64,000 nucleotides of DNA from assembly GCF_009852415.1 (NCBI RefSeq), contig NZ_WOXS01000002.1, positions 1,364,001 through 1,428,000 of the forward strand, written 5' to 3'. Made by a program: the position numbers and the translations under genes. Shown in pieces: positions 1-8,365 of this stretch (position 1 is the stretch's first letter; each line of letters begins with the position of its first letter). The stretch comes from Streptomyces sp. Tu 3180 (lineage in GTDB: Bacteria > Actinomycetota > Actinomycetes > Streptomycetales > Streptomycetaceae). The notes beneath the pieces were generated by a model. That model saw only the letters and a list, made by a program, of their open reading frames with translations, made no database searches and was not told the DNA's origin.

Positions 1-222
1 GCGGGTCCCCGCCGCGTACGGGGAGGCCCGGGTGCCACGTGCCGCCGTGGCCCGTCCGGCGGTGGTGGCGGCGTGCGGGAGAGGACGGCGTCCGGACACG
101 CCCGTCTCCCCCGTGGAGTGCGGGCGGCCGGCGCCGTGTGCGCCCGCCCGGGAGACGCGGCGGCTCCGTCACGCTTCGCGGCGGACCCGTGGGCGGCTCC
201 ACGGGGTTGGCGGACGATCAGG

Positions 223-636
223 TCACAGGCCCGTGGAGGGACCGGGATCCGGCCGGCGGGCGTCCACGTCCAGATGTTCGCCGACCCGGTTGACCAGAAG
301 GGTCATCTCGTACGCGATCCGGCCGATGTCGGCCTCGGCGCCGCTGAGGACGCACAGGCAACTGCCGGCGCCGGCCGCGGTGACGAAGAGCACCGCGTCG
401 TCGAACTCGACCATCGTCTGCCGCACCCCGCCCGCACCGAAGTGCCGCCCCGAGCCCTTGGCGAGGCTGTGCAGTCCGGACGACACGGCGGCGAGGTGCT
501 CCGCGTCCTCCCGGCGCAGCCCCGTGCTCGCGCCCGTCACCAGCCCGTCGTTGGACAGGACCAGCGCGTGCCGTACGTGTTCGACGCGCTGGGTCAGGTC
601 GTCCAGCAGCCAGTCGAGTCCCCGGTTCTGCGCCAT
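223..636 (-). CDS. Roadblock/LC7-domain protein (CvnB paralogue)
   Basis: A 137-residue cytosolic protein of the Roadblock/LC7 (MglB-like) family, which act as partners or GTPase-activating subunits of small GTPases. It starts MAQNRGLDWLLDDL and carries the family core with DGLVTGAS, EDAEHLAAV and RQTMVEFDDAVLF. It closely resembles the Roadblock protein at 2357-2794, so it is probably a duplicated conservon subunit. It lies beyond the PPOX gene, on the same strand as the conservon but separated from it. The start is chosen because a GGGGAG ribosome site lies about 10 nt upstream. A partner GTPase is inferred to be the CvnD protein at 1212-1817. Confidence 0.85.
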   Translation of the reverse strand: MAQNRGLDWLLDDLTQRVEHVRHALVLSNDGLVTGASTGLRREDAEHLAAVSSGLHSLAKGSGRHFGAGGVRQTMVEFDDAVLFVTAAGAGSCLCVLSGAEADIGRIAYEMTLLVNRVGEHLDVDARRPDPGPSTGL

Positions 637-755
637 GTCGTGAATCTCCCCGTGTTCTTCCCCGTGGCTTTCCCCGCCCGCCGTCCCCTCCTGGCGGGAG
701 GGTCCCCGCGCCAGCCTTCCCCACGACCGGGCGCCGGGCAAGGAGGATGGGAGCC

Positions 756-1184
756 ATGGGACAGAAGATGACCGACGAGGAGTGGCGGGAGTTCGTCTCG
801 TCCGGGACCCGCACCGCCAAGCTCTGCACCGTCCGCGCCGACGGAAGTCCGCACGTGGCCCCGGTCTGGTTCCTGCTCGACGGCGACGAGGTGGTGTTCA
901 CCACCGGCGAGGGGACCGTGAAGGGACGCAACCTGGCCCGTGACGGACGGGTCGCCCTCTGCGTGGACGACGACCGGCCGCCGTTCGCCCACGTGGTGCT
1001 GCACGGCCGGGCGCGGCTGTCGGCGGACCCCGGGGAGCTCCGGCGCTGGGCCGCCCGGATCGGCGGGCGGTACATGGGCGAGGACCGCGCCGAGGAGTTC
1101 GGGGCCCGCAACGGCGTGCCCGGCGAACTCCTCGTCCGCGTCACGATCGGGAAGGTCCTGGCGGAGAAGGGCGTCGCGGACTGA
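756..1184 (+). CDS. PPOX-class flavin/F420-dependent oxidoreductase
   Basis: A 142-residue protein of the pyridoxamine-phosphate-oxidase-like split-barrel fold; actinobacterial members commonly bind F420 or FMN and reduce small substrates. The pattern TAKLCTVRADGSPHVAPVWFL followed by GDEVVFTTGEGTVKGRNLARDGRVALCVDD is typical of TIGR03618-like enzymes. The ATG at 756 is preferred over the ATG at 747 because AGGAGG (741-746) abuts the first and is 9 nt from the second. It sits between two minus-strand Roadblock/GTPase genes and converges on the GTPase gene, so it is probably transcribed alone. The substrate cannot be deduced. Confidence 0.82.
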   Translation: MGQKMTDEEWREFVSSGTRTAKLCTVRADGSPHVAPVWFLLDGDEVVFTTGEGTVKGRNLARDGRVALCVDDDRPPFAHVVLHGRARLSADPGELRRWAARIGGRYMGEDRAEEFGARNGVPGELLVRVTIGKVLAEKGVAD

Positions 1185-1211
1185 GACCCGGCCGCGGGCG
1201 GCGGGCTCCGC

Positions 1212-1817
1212 TCACCCCACCGAGTCGAGCAGCCGGGCGGCGTGCACCCGCCCGGCGTACTCCACGAGCCGGATCAGCACCTCCTTCCCCGAGTCGCGCT
1301 CGCGCGCGTCGCACAGCACGACGGGGGTGCCCTCGTCCAGGTCGAGCGCCCGGCACACGGTCCGCGCGTCGTGCCGCCGGGCTCCCTCGAAGCAGTTGAC
1401 GGCGACCACGAAGGGGATGCGCCGGTGCTCGAAGTAGTCCACCGCGGGGAAGCAGTCCTCCAGGCGCCGGGTGTCGGCGAGGACCACCGCGCCCAGGGCG
1501 CCCTGCGCCAGCTCGTCCCACAGGAACCAGAAGCGGTCCTGTCCCGGTGTGCCGAAGAGGTACAGGGACAGTCCGGACCGGATGGTGATGCGCCCGAAGT
1601 CCATGGCGACGGTCGTGGTGACCTTCCGGTCGACGCCGTCGGTGTCGTCCACCGACCGGCCCGCCTCGCTCAGCAGTTCCTCGGTGCGCAGCGGCCGGAT
1701 CTCGCTGACCGCGCCCACCAGGGTGGTCTTGCCGACGCCGAACCCGCCGGCGACCAGTATCTTCAGCGCCAGTGCGGCCGTCTCGCCGCCCGCGGCGCCG
1801 GGGTGTTCGGGAACCAT
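1212..1817 (-). CDS. cvnD: Conservon GTPase CvnD
   Basis: A 201-residue small GTPase, last gene of a four-gene conservon. The P-loop is GGFGVGKTT near residue 24, a DTDG/TVAMDFGR switch region follows, and VVAVNCFEG supplies the guanine-specificity position where Ras proteins have NKxD. In Streptomyces, conservons encode a sensor kinase, a Roadblock protein, a DUF742 protein and this GTPase, believed to form a membrane-associated complex resembling eukaryotic G-protein modules. The gap to the upstream DUF742 gene is 106 nt, wider than usual, so the true start could lie slightly further upstream. Direct partners are inferred from conserved gene order. Confidence 0.9.
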   Translation of the reverse strand: MVPEHPGAAGGETAALALKILVAGGFGVGKTTLVGAVSEIRPLRTEELLSEAGRSVDDTDGVDRKVTTTVAMDFGRITIRSGLSLYLFGTPGQDRFWFLWDELAQGALGAVVLADTRRLEDCFPAVDYFEHRRIPFVVAVNCFEGARRHDARTVCRALDLDEGTPVVLCDARERDSGKEVLIRLVEYAGRVHAARLLDSVG

Positions 1818-1923
1818 GGATCACTTCTCTCTGGAGTGCCGGCCGCGGTCGGCAGCGGTACGGGTGTGCCGCGGGTCCGGGGAGCCGCCGCCGCGCGGCG
1901 TCCGGACGGCGGGTGCGGGGCCG

Positions 1924-2334
1924 CTACAGCGCCCGCAGTCCTTCGATCACCTCGCGCAGAACGCGTTCGTCGGGCAGGCGGGCGGGCGGTACGGGGCGGC
2001 TGACGGTGACGCAGCCGCGTTCCAGCAGGTCGCCGAGGAGCACCCGGACCACACCGACGGGCAGATCGGCGCCCGCGGCGAGTTCGGCGACCGACTGCGT
2101 CTCCGGGCGGCACAGGCCGATCAGGGCACGGTGTTCCGGTCCGAGCGCCGGGTCGTCGGCGCCGGGTGCGCCCGGGTCCAGGGTGACCAGGGCGATCAGG
2201 TCGAAGCGCGCTCCGCCGGGGCCGGGTCTGGTGCGTCCGCCGGTCACGGCGTACGGCCGGACGAGGGGCCCGGCCTCGTGGTCGTACCAGTGGCCGCCCC
2301 GTTCGTGCGGGACGCCCGTCGTGTGTTCGGTCAT
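1924..2334 (-). CDS. cvnC: Conservon DUF742 protein CvnC
   Basis: A 136-residue DUF742 protein. It has the family layout: a polar N terminus with GPLVRPYAVTGGRTRP, a central FDLIALV strand, and a C-terminal winged-helix-like half with ALIGLCRPETQSVAELAAGADLPVGVVRVLL and a final DERVLREVIEGLRAL. It lies 22 nt downstream of the Roadblock gene and upstream of the GTPase gene, the standard conservon order. The biochemical role of DUF742 proteins is unsettled; DNA or protein binding is suggested by the helical half. Confidence 0.9.
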   Translation of the reverse strand: MTEHTTGVPHERGGHWYDHEAGPLVRPYAVTGGRTRPGPGGARFDLIALVTLDPGAPGADDPALGPEHRALIGLCRPETQSVAELAAGADLPVGVVRVLLGDLLERGCVTVSRPVPPARLPDERVLREVIEGLRAL

Positions 2335-2356
2335 CTGCTCGGACCGCTTCCTCGCC

Positions 2357-2794
2357 TCATCCGGCGGCGGGGGGCCGCGCGCCGGCGCGCGGCAGGGTGC
2401 GGAGGTGCTCGCCGACGCGTTTGACCAGCCGTGCCATCTCGTAGGCCACCAGGCCGATGTCGGCGGTCACGGCGGTGAGGACGGCGAGGCAGGAGCCCTC
2501 CCCGGCGGCGGCCACGAACAGGAAGCCGTCGTCCATCTCGACCATGGTCTGGCGCACCGCGCCGGCCCCGAAGTGCCGGCCCGCGCCCTTGGCGAGGCTG
2601 TGGAAGCCGGAGGCGACCGCCGCCAGGTGCTCGGCGTCCTCGCGTCCGAGGCCGCCGGAGGCGCCCACGGCGAGGCCGTCGTCGGACAGCACCACGACGT
2701 GCCGTACGTCGCCGACGCGCAGCACCATGTCGTCCAGCAGCCAGTCGAGTTCGCCGGACCGCCGGCCGGCTCCGGTGCGTGGGTCCTGGATCAT
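2357..2794 (-). CDS. cvnB: Conservon Roadblock/LC7 protein CvnB
   Basis: A 145-residue Roadblock/LC7 protein, second gene of the conservon. The domain spans about residues 15-120 with ELDWLLDDM, DGLAVGASGG, EDAEHLAAVASGFHSLAKG and RQTMVEMDDGFLFV. Its ATG (2792-2794) overlaps the stop of the kinase gene as ATGA, implying translational coupling and a defined stoichiometry with CvnA. It is probably the GTPase partner of CvnD. The strong similarity to the protein at 223-636 indicates a local duplication or a second, separately acquired copy. Confidence 0.92.
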   Translation of the reverse strand: MIQDPRTGAGRRSGELDWLLDDMVLRVGDVRHVVVLSDDGLAVGASGGLGREDAEHLAAVASGFHSLAKGAGRHFGAGAVRQTMVEMDDGFLFVAAAGEGSCLAVLTAVTADIGLVAYEMARLVKRVGEHLRTLPRAGARPPAAG

Positions 2795-5328
2795 GCGGGA
2801 TCTCCTTCGCTGCTGTGCCCGGCCGGTCCCGGGGTGACGCCGCGGCCGGGTCGTCCGCCGCCGCCACGCGCCCAGCCGTCGCGGTAGGCGGTCATGCGGT
2901 CCCGTACGAGTTCGGGGGTGCGGTCGTGCCGGCCCTCGCCGTGGTGCGGGGGCGCGGCGGGCCGGGGGTGGTCCGCGCGCAGCTGGGGGGCGAGGCTGGC
3001 CTGCCGCACGCGGCGCGGGAGGCCGTCGGAACCGGCCGGCTCCTCCTCCCGGCGGCGCGGTCGCAGGGTGGCGACGCCCGGGGGCCGGTCCGGGACGGCG
3101 CCCTGCGCCGTGCCGGCGGTGCCGGCCGGCACGGCGGTGACGGGAGCCGCCGGTGCGCGCCGGTCGTCCGGTGCGGGGAGGGCCTGCGGGGGCGCGAGGC
3201 CGTCGGGCCGCGGCGCGGGGGCGTGCCGGTCGGGCCGCCGCGTCCCCGCCGCGCCGTCGGCGGGGGGTTCGGCCGCGGTGCCGTCCAGCAGGGCGGTGGG
3301 GAGCAGGACGACCGCGGTGGTGCCGCCGTAGGGGGAGGTCCTGAGGTGCACCTTGACGCCGTGCCGGGCGGCGAGCCTGCTGACCACGAACAGACCGAGC
3401 CGGTCGCTGTCGAACAGGTCGAGCGCCTCCGACCGGGTGATGCGGCGGTTGGCCTCCGCGAGGGCCTCCCGGCCCATGCCCAGACCGCGGTCCTCGACCT
3501 CGACGGCGTAGCCGTTGCCCACGGGCTCGCCGGTGACGCGCACGCGTGTGTGGGGAGGGGAGAACTGCGCCGCGTTCTCGATGATCTCGGCCAGCAGGTG
3601 GGTGAGGTCGGCGACGGCCGTCCCGACGACGGACGCCTCGGGAAGCTGCCGTACCTCCACGCGCGCGTAGTCCTCGACCTCGGAGACGGCCGCGCGCACC
3701 ACGTCGGTGAGCGGGACCGGCCTGCGCCAGGCGCGGCCCGGTGCCGCTCCGGAGAGGATGATCAGGCTCTCCGCGTGGCGCCGCATGCGGGTGGTGAGGT
3801 GGTCGAGGCGGAAGAGGTCGCTCAGTTCGTCGGGGTCGTCGGAGCGGCGTTCCATGCCGTCCAGCAGGCTCAGTTGCCGGTGGACGAGGATCTGGCTGCG
3901 GCGGGCGAGGTTGACGAAGACGCCGGAGATGCCGTCCGCCAGTTCCGCGCGCTCGACGGCGGCGCGCAGGGCGGCGCGGTGCACCGTGCCGAGGGCCTCG
4001 GCGACCTGGCCGGCCTCGTCCCGCGCGGGCGGTCCGGGCGGGGCCTCGGCCCGGACGTCGATCCCCTCGCCCGCACGCAGTCTCCGCATCGCCTCGGGGA
4101 GTTTGCGGCGGGCGATCTCCAGGGCGTCGTCGCGCAGGCCGACCAGTTCGACCACGAGGCCGCGGCCGATGCGCACGGAGATGACGAGGGAGGCGGCGAC
4201 GGCGGCGAGGCCGAGGAGCACCGCGGCGCCGGCCGGGGTGAGCAGCCCGCGGGTGAACGGGTCGGCCCGGCGCGCCGCACCGCTGCCCGCGTCGGCCTCG
4301 ACGGTCCGCATCCCGTCCCGGACGCGCGCGTGTGCCGCGTCCCAGGCGTCCCGCTCGGCGGCGGTGCGGGCCCGGCCGCCCGGGCCGGCGGCGAGCACCT
4401 CGTCCTCGGCGGCGTCCAGGGCTTCGGGGGCGCCGCCGCGGGCGAGGGCGTTCCAGGCGGCGCGCCCGGGGCCGTCCAGGTCCGCGACGGCCGATCCGGT
4501 GAGGGCGCGGCGCAGCGCCACGGCCCCGGTGAACCGTCTCAGCCGCTCTCCGCCGAGTCCGCCGTCGGGGCGGGCGCCGGCCAGGACCGCGTCCTCCTGG
4601 GCCAGGGCCTCGCCCGCGCGGGAGAACTCGAGCAGCACGCGCGCGTCGGAGCCGGGGCCGGCGTCCCGGACGCCGGTGAGGGCGCCGCCGACGCCGTAGG
4701 CCGTGGCGACGGTGTCCGTGTACCGGTCGTACGTCCGCGCCCAGCCCGCGTGCCCTTCGCGCACCGCCGTCCGCAGCGGGCGCAGGCGTTCCGCCCCGGT
4801 GACGAAGGCCTCCAGCCGGCCGGACACCGCGCGGGGCAGGTCCTCTCCGTCGGCGACGGTCCCGCGCTCGCCGAGCCGCAGCCTCGCGACGGCCCGGTCG
4901 GTGCGCCGGGCGAGCTCCGTCAGTTCGTCGGTCCGTACGGCCGGGGCGTGGGCGGCGCGGCGCACCGCGGCGGCGCGCTCGTCCTGCAGGGCGGCGACGG
5001 CGGCCAGGAGCGGGGCGCGGACGGCGGCGTCCGCGCGCTGGGCCTGGCGCAGCCGGGCGACGTCCTGGGCGGTGGTCACGGTCGCGTGGCCCCACAGGGC
5101 CAGCAGGGAGACGACCGGCACCATCAGCAGGCAGATGACCCTGGCCCGCACGGTGCGGGGCCCGGTGAGTCCGCGTCGCGCGGACGGGGGCGCGGTGCCC
5201 GGTGCCGGCTCGTCCGGGGCGTCCGGGCCTTCGTCGGCCGGTGGCCCGGCGTGCGCGCGCCGGCCGCGCACGGGAGGCGGGGGCGGCGCCTCGTCGCGGG
5301 GTGCCGGGGTCCTACGGGGTGTGCGCAT
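2791..5328 (-). CDS. cvnA: Conservon sensor histidine kinase-like protein CvnA
   Basis: An 845-residue membrane sensor. A proline-rich cytosolic N terminus is followed by one transmembrane helix (about 63-80), an extracellular helical region of about 280 residues resembling nitrate-sensing (NIT) domains, a second helix (about 360-380), a HAMP-like linker and a HATPase domain with N-box EIIENAAQFSP, G1 box EDRGLGMG and G2-like GLFVVSRLA. A possible phosphoacceptor helix is HLTTRMRRHAESLIIL. The C-terminal 150 residues are proline/arginine-rich and low complexity. It begins the conservon operon; only 63 nt separate it from the upstream MHYT gene on the same strand. No cognate response regulator is adjacent, as is normal for conservons. 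Confidence 0.92.
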   Translation of the reverse strand: MRTPRRTPAPRDEAPPPPPVRGRRAHAGPPADEGPDAPDEPAPGTAPPSARRGLTGPRTVRARVICLLMVPVVSLLALWGHATVTTAQDVARLRQAQRADAAVRAPLLAAVAALQDERAAAVRRAAHAPAVRTDELTELARRTDRAVARLRLGERGTVADGEDLPRAVSGRLEAFVTGAERLRPLRTAVREGHAGWARTYDRYTDTVATAYGVGGALTGVRDAGPGSDARVLLEFSRAGEALAQEDAVLAGARPDGGLGGERLRRFTGAVALRRALTGSAVADLDGPGRAAWNALARGGAPEALDAAEDEVLAAGPGGRARTAAERDAWDAAHARVRDGMRTVEADAGSGAARRADPFTRGLLTPAGAAVLLGLAAVAASLVISVRIGRGLVVELVGLRDDALEIARRKLPEAMRRLRAGEGIDVRAEAPPGPPARDEAGQVAEALGTVHRAALRAAVERAELADGISGVFVNLARRSQILVHRQLSLLDGMERRSDDPDELSDLFRLDHLTTRMRRHAESLIILSGAAPGRAWRRPVPLTDVVRAAVSEVEDYARVEVRQLPEASVVGTAVADLTHLLAEIIENAAQFSPPHTRVRVTGEPVGNGYAVEVEDRGLGMGREALAEANRRITRSEALDLFDSDRLGLFVVSRLAARHGVKVHLRTSPYGGTTAVVLLPTALLDGTAAEPPADGAAGTRRPDRHAPAPRPDGLAPPQALPAPDDRRAPAAPVTAVPAGTAGTAQGAVPDRPPGVATLRPRRREEEPAGSDGLPRRVRQASLAPQLRADHPRPAAPPHHGEGRHDRTPELVRDRMTAYRDGWARGGGGRPGRGVTPGPAGHSSEGDPA

Positions 5329-5391
5329 GGACTCCTCGCTCGGAAGGGGTGCGGGGACGGGCCGGGGCGGGTCCCGGCGCGGCGGGCACGT

Positions 5392-6165
5392 TCACTGGGC
5401 GGCGCCCCCGGCCGGCCGCCGGGCCGGGGCGGGCCTCCCGCGCTCCTGCGTCGCCGGCGAGAGCGCGACGAAGGCCGAGGTGATGAAGAGGTAGGACCCG
5501 AGGCCGACCGCGAGGGGGAAGACGAACTGCATCGCCGTGGCCCCGGGCAGTTCCTCGCCGGAGGGGGTGACGCGCACGCTCACCGCGAGCATCCCCGTGT
5601 AGTGCATGCTGCTGACCGCCGCGCCCATGAGCAGGGAGGCGAGGGTGACCGCGACGGGTGACTCGATGTTGAGCGCCGCCCACAGGGCCGCCGTGGCCGC
5701 GACGACGGCGATGAGGACGGAGAGGCCGACGAGCACCGGGTCGTAGCTCACGTCGCCGTGCAGGCGCACCGCCGCCATGCCCAGGTAGTGCATGCTCGCG
5801 ACGCCGAGACCGGTGGTGAGCCCGCCGAGCAGCAGGGCCCGGCCACGACCGGGGCCGTGGCCGACGGCGAACACGCCGGCGCAGACGACGGCCATGGCGA
5901 CGAACAGGCTCGCGAGGGTGAGCGGCACGTCGTAGCGGATGCCGGTGCCGCTGACGCCGAAGCCGAGCATGGCCACGAAGTGCATGGTCCAGATGCCGGT
6001 GCCGATCGCCGAGGCCGCGGTGACCAGCCAGTTGCGGCGCGCGCGGCCGGTGGCGGCGAGCGCGCGTACCGTGCAGCGCAGCCCGAGGGCCGCACCGGTG
6101 CAGGCCATCGCGTACGACAGCACGGGGGTGAGCCATCCCAGGGTGGCGTGGTCCAGGTGTCCCAT
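5392..6165 (-). CDS. MHYT-domain integral membrane protein
   Basis: A 257-residue polytopic membrane protein with about seven hydrophobic helices. Three copies of the diagnostic motif are visible: MHFVAM (residue 61), MHYLGM (125) and MHYTGM (187). MHYT domains are proposed to bind copper and sense oxygen, CO or NO; they are usually fused to GGDEF/EAL or kinase domains, whereas this one stands alone. It is 63 nt upstream of cvnA on the same strand, so it may be cotranscribed and supply a sensory input. Standalone MHYT proteins are common in Streptomyces. Confidence 0.9.
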   Translation of the reverse strand: MGHLDHATLGWLTPVLSYAMACTGAALGLRCTVRALAATGRARRNWLVTAASAIGTGIWTMHFVAMLGFGVSGTGIRYDVPLTLASLFVAMAVVCAGVFAVGHGPGRGRALLLGGLTTGLGVASMHYLGMAAVRLHGDVSYDPVLVGLSVLIAVVAATAALWAALNIESPVAVTLASLLMGAAVSSMHYTGMLAVSVRVTPSGEELPGATAMQFVFPLAVGLGSYLFITSAFVALSPATQERGRPAPARRPAGGAAQ

Positions 6166-6306
6166 GGCCCCGGGACGCTAGGGGGGCACAGGTGCGCGGA
6201 GGGGGCGCGTTCCGAAAGCTGTCGGAAGATGACGCAGCGGTGCGCCGGATCGACCGTGTCGCGCCCGAACGTGCGCACAGCGGGTCGTCCGCCCCGGTGA
6301 GGGATC

Positions 6307-6914
6307 ATGCGGTGCATGAGCGACGACCACACACACGTCCAGGAGTTCTTCGGCGCACGCGCGGCCGGCTGGGACCGCCGCTTCCCCGACGACGGCCCCG
6401 CCTACGCGGCCGCAGTCGCCGGGCTCGGGCTGCGCGAGGGCGACCGGGTGCTCGACGCGGGCTGCGGCACGGGGCGGGCGCTGCCTCCGTTGCGTGCGGC
6501 CGTGGGGCCCTCGGGGTGGTGCTCGGCGCGGACCTGACCCCGGCCATGCTGCGGGAGGCGGCACGGGCCGGACGGGACCGCGACGGGGCGCTGCTGCTGA
6601 CCGACGTCACCGCGCTGCCGCTGCGCCCGGGGGTGCTGGACGCCGTGTTCGCGGCGGGCCTGATCGCGCACCTGCCCGACCCCGCCGCGAACCTCCGGGA
6701 ACTCGCGCGGGTGGTGCGGCCCGGGGGCGTGCTCGCGCTGTTCCATCCGCTCGGCAGGGCGGCGCTCGCCGCCCGCCAGGGCCGCTCGATCACACCGGAC
6801 GACCTGCGCGCGGAGCCGAATCTCCGTCCGCTGCTCGCCCGTTCGGGATGGCGCATGACCTCGTACGCCGACGAGGACGCCCGGTTCCTGGTGCTCGCCG
6901 TGCGCGAGGGCTGA
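6307..6914 (+). pseudogene. SAM-dependent methyltransferase, broken by a 1-nt deletion
   Basis: A class I methyltransferase split over two frames. The first part (from 6307) gives FFGARAAGWDRRFPDD and motif I as VLDAGCGTG, then runs off frame at GPSG. Removing one base from the G run at 6513-6516 explains it: adding one G restores GPSGVVLGADLTPAMLREA, and the reading continues in the second frame through DAVFAAGLIAHLPDP and VVRPGGVLALFHPLGR to the stop at 6914. The restored protein would be about 200 residues. Either this is a true pseudogene or a homopolymer sequencing error; all downstream motifs are intact, which favours a recent event or an error. ATG at 6316 is an alternative start. Confidence 0.75.
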
Positions 6915-6952
6915 GCTCCCGGGACGGGGGCCCGGGCCGGGGGGTGGGTCCC

Positions 6953-7837
6953 TCAGTCCGCGTGCCGCACCGGACAGCCGCGCAGTCCCGGGACGGGGCG
7001 GGTGCCCAGGTCCTCCAGCCGGTAGCCGTTCGGGTAGCCCTTGATCTCCCGGTTCTGCCGGGCGAAGTGCGGGGCGCCGCGGGGCGGCAGCAGACGGACG
7101 GCGCGTCCCCGCAGCCGTACCGCGCGGCGCACCCACACGCGCGTGGCGGGGCCGGGCGGGGTGTAGCGGAAGGCGCGCAGGAGGGGTTCGTCGAGCAGGG
7201 CGAGCGTGGCGGTGCGCAGCAGGGGGGCGAGCGGGCGCGGGTACCAGGAGGCCATGAGGTCGAGCGTGGCGTCCGAGACCCGCCGCGCGTCCTCGTCCCA
7301 GCCGAAGTGGGCTTCCTCGTAGGCGTCGAGGAAGGTCTCGAACTCCTCGTAGGACCCGGGGACGTCCTTGATGCCCATGTGCCGTCCGAGGGTCTGGTAG
7401 TGGACGGCGGCGGCGACGGTCTCGTGGCGCGACATCCTGCGCCACCCGTAGGCGTCGATCCAGCGCTTGGGCATCACGACGAACGTGCACAGGACGTAGC
7501 GCATGTCGTCGTCGGGGATGTCGTAGCTGCGGTGCATCCGGTTGATGCGGCGGATCGCGGTCCGGCCCCGGTCGCTGCCGAATCCGTGCTCGACGACGGC
7601 GTCCAGGAGCAGTGAGGTGTCGTCGTAGCGCTTCTGCGTGCGGTCCGTGAGCTCCGCCGTCTCGGCGAGCAGCCGGCCGATGCGGGGAACGGCGTAGGTG
7701 CGGTAGAGGGCCAGTTCGAGGGCCCGGGCGAAGTCCCAGGGGAACTCGTACGCCACGCTGAGCCGGTAGATCTCCGTGGCCTCCCGGTACGGGTCCATCC
7801 GCCGGATCCGCTCCAGCCGTTCGAAGCGCTTCACCAC
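6953..7837 (-). CDS. Oxygenase MpaB-like protein (DUF2236 family)
   Basis: A 294-residue protein of the MpaB/latex-clearing-protein superfamily, whose studied members bind b-type heme through His and Lys/Arg residues and act as oxygenases. Visible family features are RIGRLLAETAELTDRTQKRYDDT, INRMHRSYDIPDDDMRYVLCTFVVMPKRWIDAYG near the middle, and HYQTLGRHMGIKDVP. No signal peptide is seen, so the enzyme is probably cytosolic. It converges on the methyltransferase gene and is divergent from the small gene at 7933. The substrate is unknown. Confidence 0.8.
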   Translation of the reverse strand: MVKRFERLERIRRMDPYREATEIYRLSVAYEFPWDFARALELALYRTYAVPRIGRLLAETAELTDRTQKRYDDTSLLLDAVVEHGFGSDRGRTAIRRINRMHRSYDIPDDDMRYVLCTFVVMPKRWIDAYGWRRMSRHETVAAAVHYQTLGRHMGIKDVPGSYEEFETFLDAYEEAHFGWDEDARRVSDATLDLMASWYPRPLAPLLRTATLALLDEPLLRAFRYTPPGPATRVWVRRAVRLRGRAVRLLPPRGAPHFARQNREIKGYPNGYRLEDLGTRPVPGLRGCPVRHAD

Positions 7838-7932
7838 GCTGCCCCCTTCTGCCGACGGAGTTCCAACCCTACGTTGAACAGCAGGAGAGGAAAGACCGGC
7901 GAGGACAACGGCACAGGGGGAAGGTGAGCCGC

Positions 7933-8229
7933 ATGTGGGGCAGGGTTCGCAGGGTCGGCGTCAGAGTGGCCGACGGCGTGCGCACGCGCCGGCGGGCCGG
8001 GCGGGCGGATCGCCCGCACAACCTGTTCGAGGCCGCCGCGGCCTACGTCTCGGCCTGCGCGGAGGACGATCAGGAGCGGATCGACGAGGCGGCCGGCTGG
8101 GTGTCGCCGGAGGCCCTGTCGTTCGGGGTGAACGAGCTGGCGTGCCGGGCCGTCATCGCGCTCGCGCGGGAGCGTGACGAGTCCCCGCGGACGGTCGCGC
8201 GTGCGCTGCTGGGGCTTCCGGCGGCCTGA
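7933..8229 (+). CDS. Small conserved hypothetical protein
   Basis: A 98-residue protein of unknown function. It has a basic N terminus (MWGRVRRVGVRV), then a helical region with NLFEAAAAYVSACAEDDQERIDEAAGWV and LACRAVIALARERDESPRTVARALLGL. The ATG at 7933 is preferred over GTG at 7924 because the AAGG ribosome site lies immediately before the GTG. There is no membrane segment. It is divergent from the MpaB-like gene and is followed by a hairpin at 8274-8299. Confidence 0.65.
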   Translation: MWGRVRRVGVRVADGVRTRRRAGRADRPHNLFEAAAAYVSACAEDDQERIDEAAGWVSPEALSFGVNELACRAVIALARERDESPRTVARALLGLPAA

Positions 8230-8273
8230 TCCCCGCGGCGGTGCGCGGCCGATCCGTCCCGTCCGGCCGGAAA

Positions 8274-8299
8274 CCCGCAGCTCCGGGTGCGGCTGCGGG
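8274..8299 (+). terminator. Candidate hairpin terminator
   Basis: Perfect 8-bp arms CCCGCAGC (8274-8281) and GCTGCGGG (8292-8299) around a 10-nt loop, 45 nt after the stop of the small gene at 7933-8229. No U-tract follows, as is usual in Streptomyces. Confidence 0.4.
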
Positions 8300-8365
8300 G
8301 TCGTGACAAGCGGCCGGGGGCGGCATAGGGTGCGCGCCGACGGACGAACCGATGGGGAGGCTGGG

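Noticed and set aside
1..222. Possible gene at the left edge
   Set aside because: The frames are Arg-rich with no ribosome site or family motif; probably the downstream region of the minus-strand Roadblock gene.
2779..5661. Plus-strand open frame of 960 codons across the conservon kinase
   Set aside because: It is antisense to cvnA, which has strong family motifs; the translation is low complexity and arises from high GC.
6490..6530. Programmed frameshift in the methyltransferase
   Set aside because: No slippery heptamer or downstream pseudoknot was seen; methyltransferases of this type are not known to use recoding.
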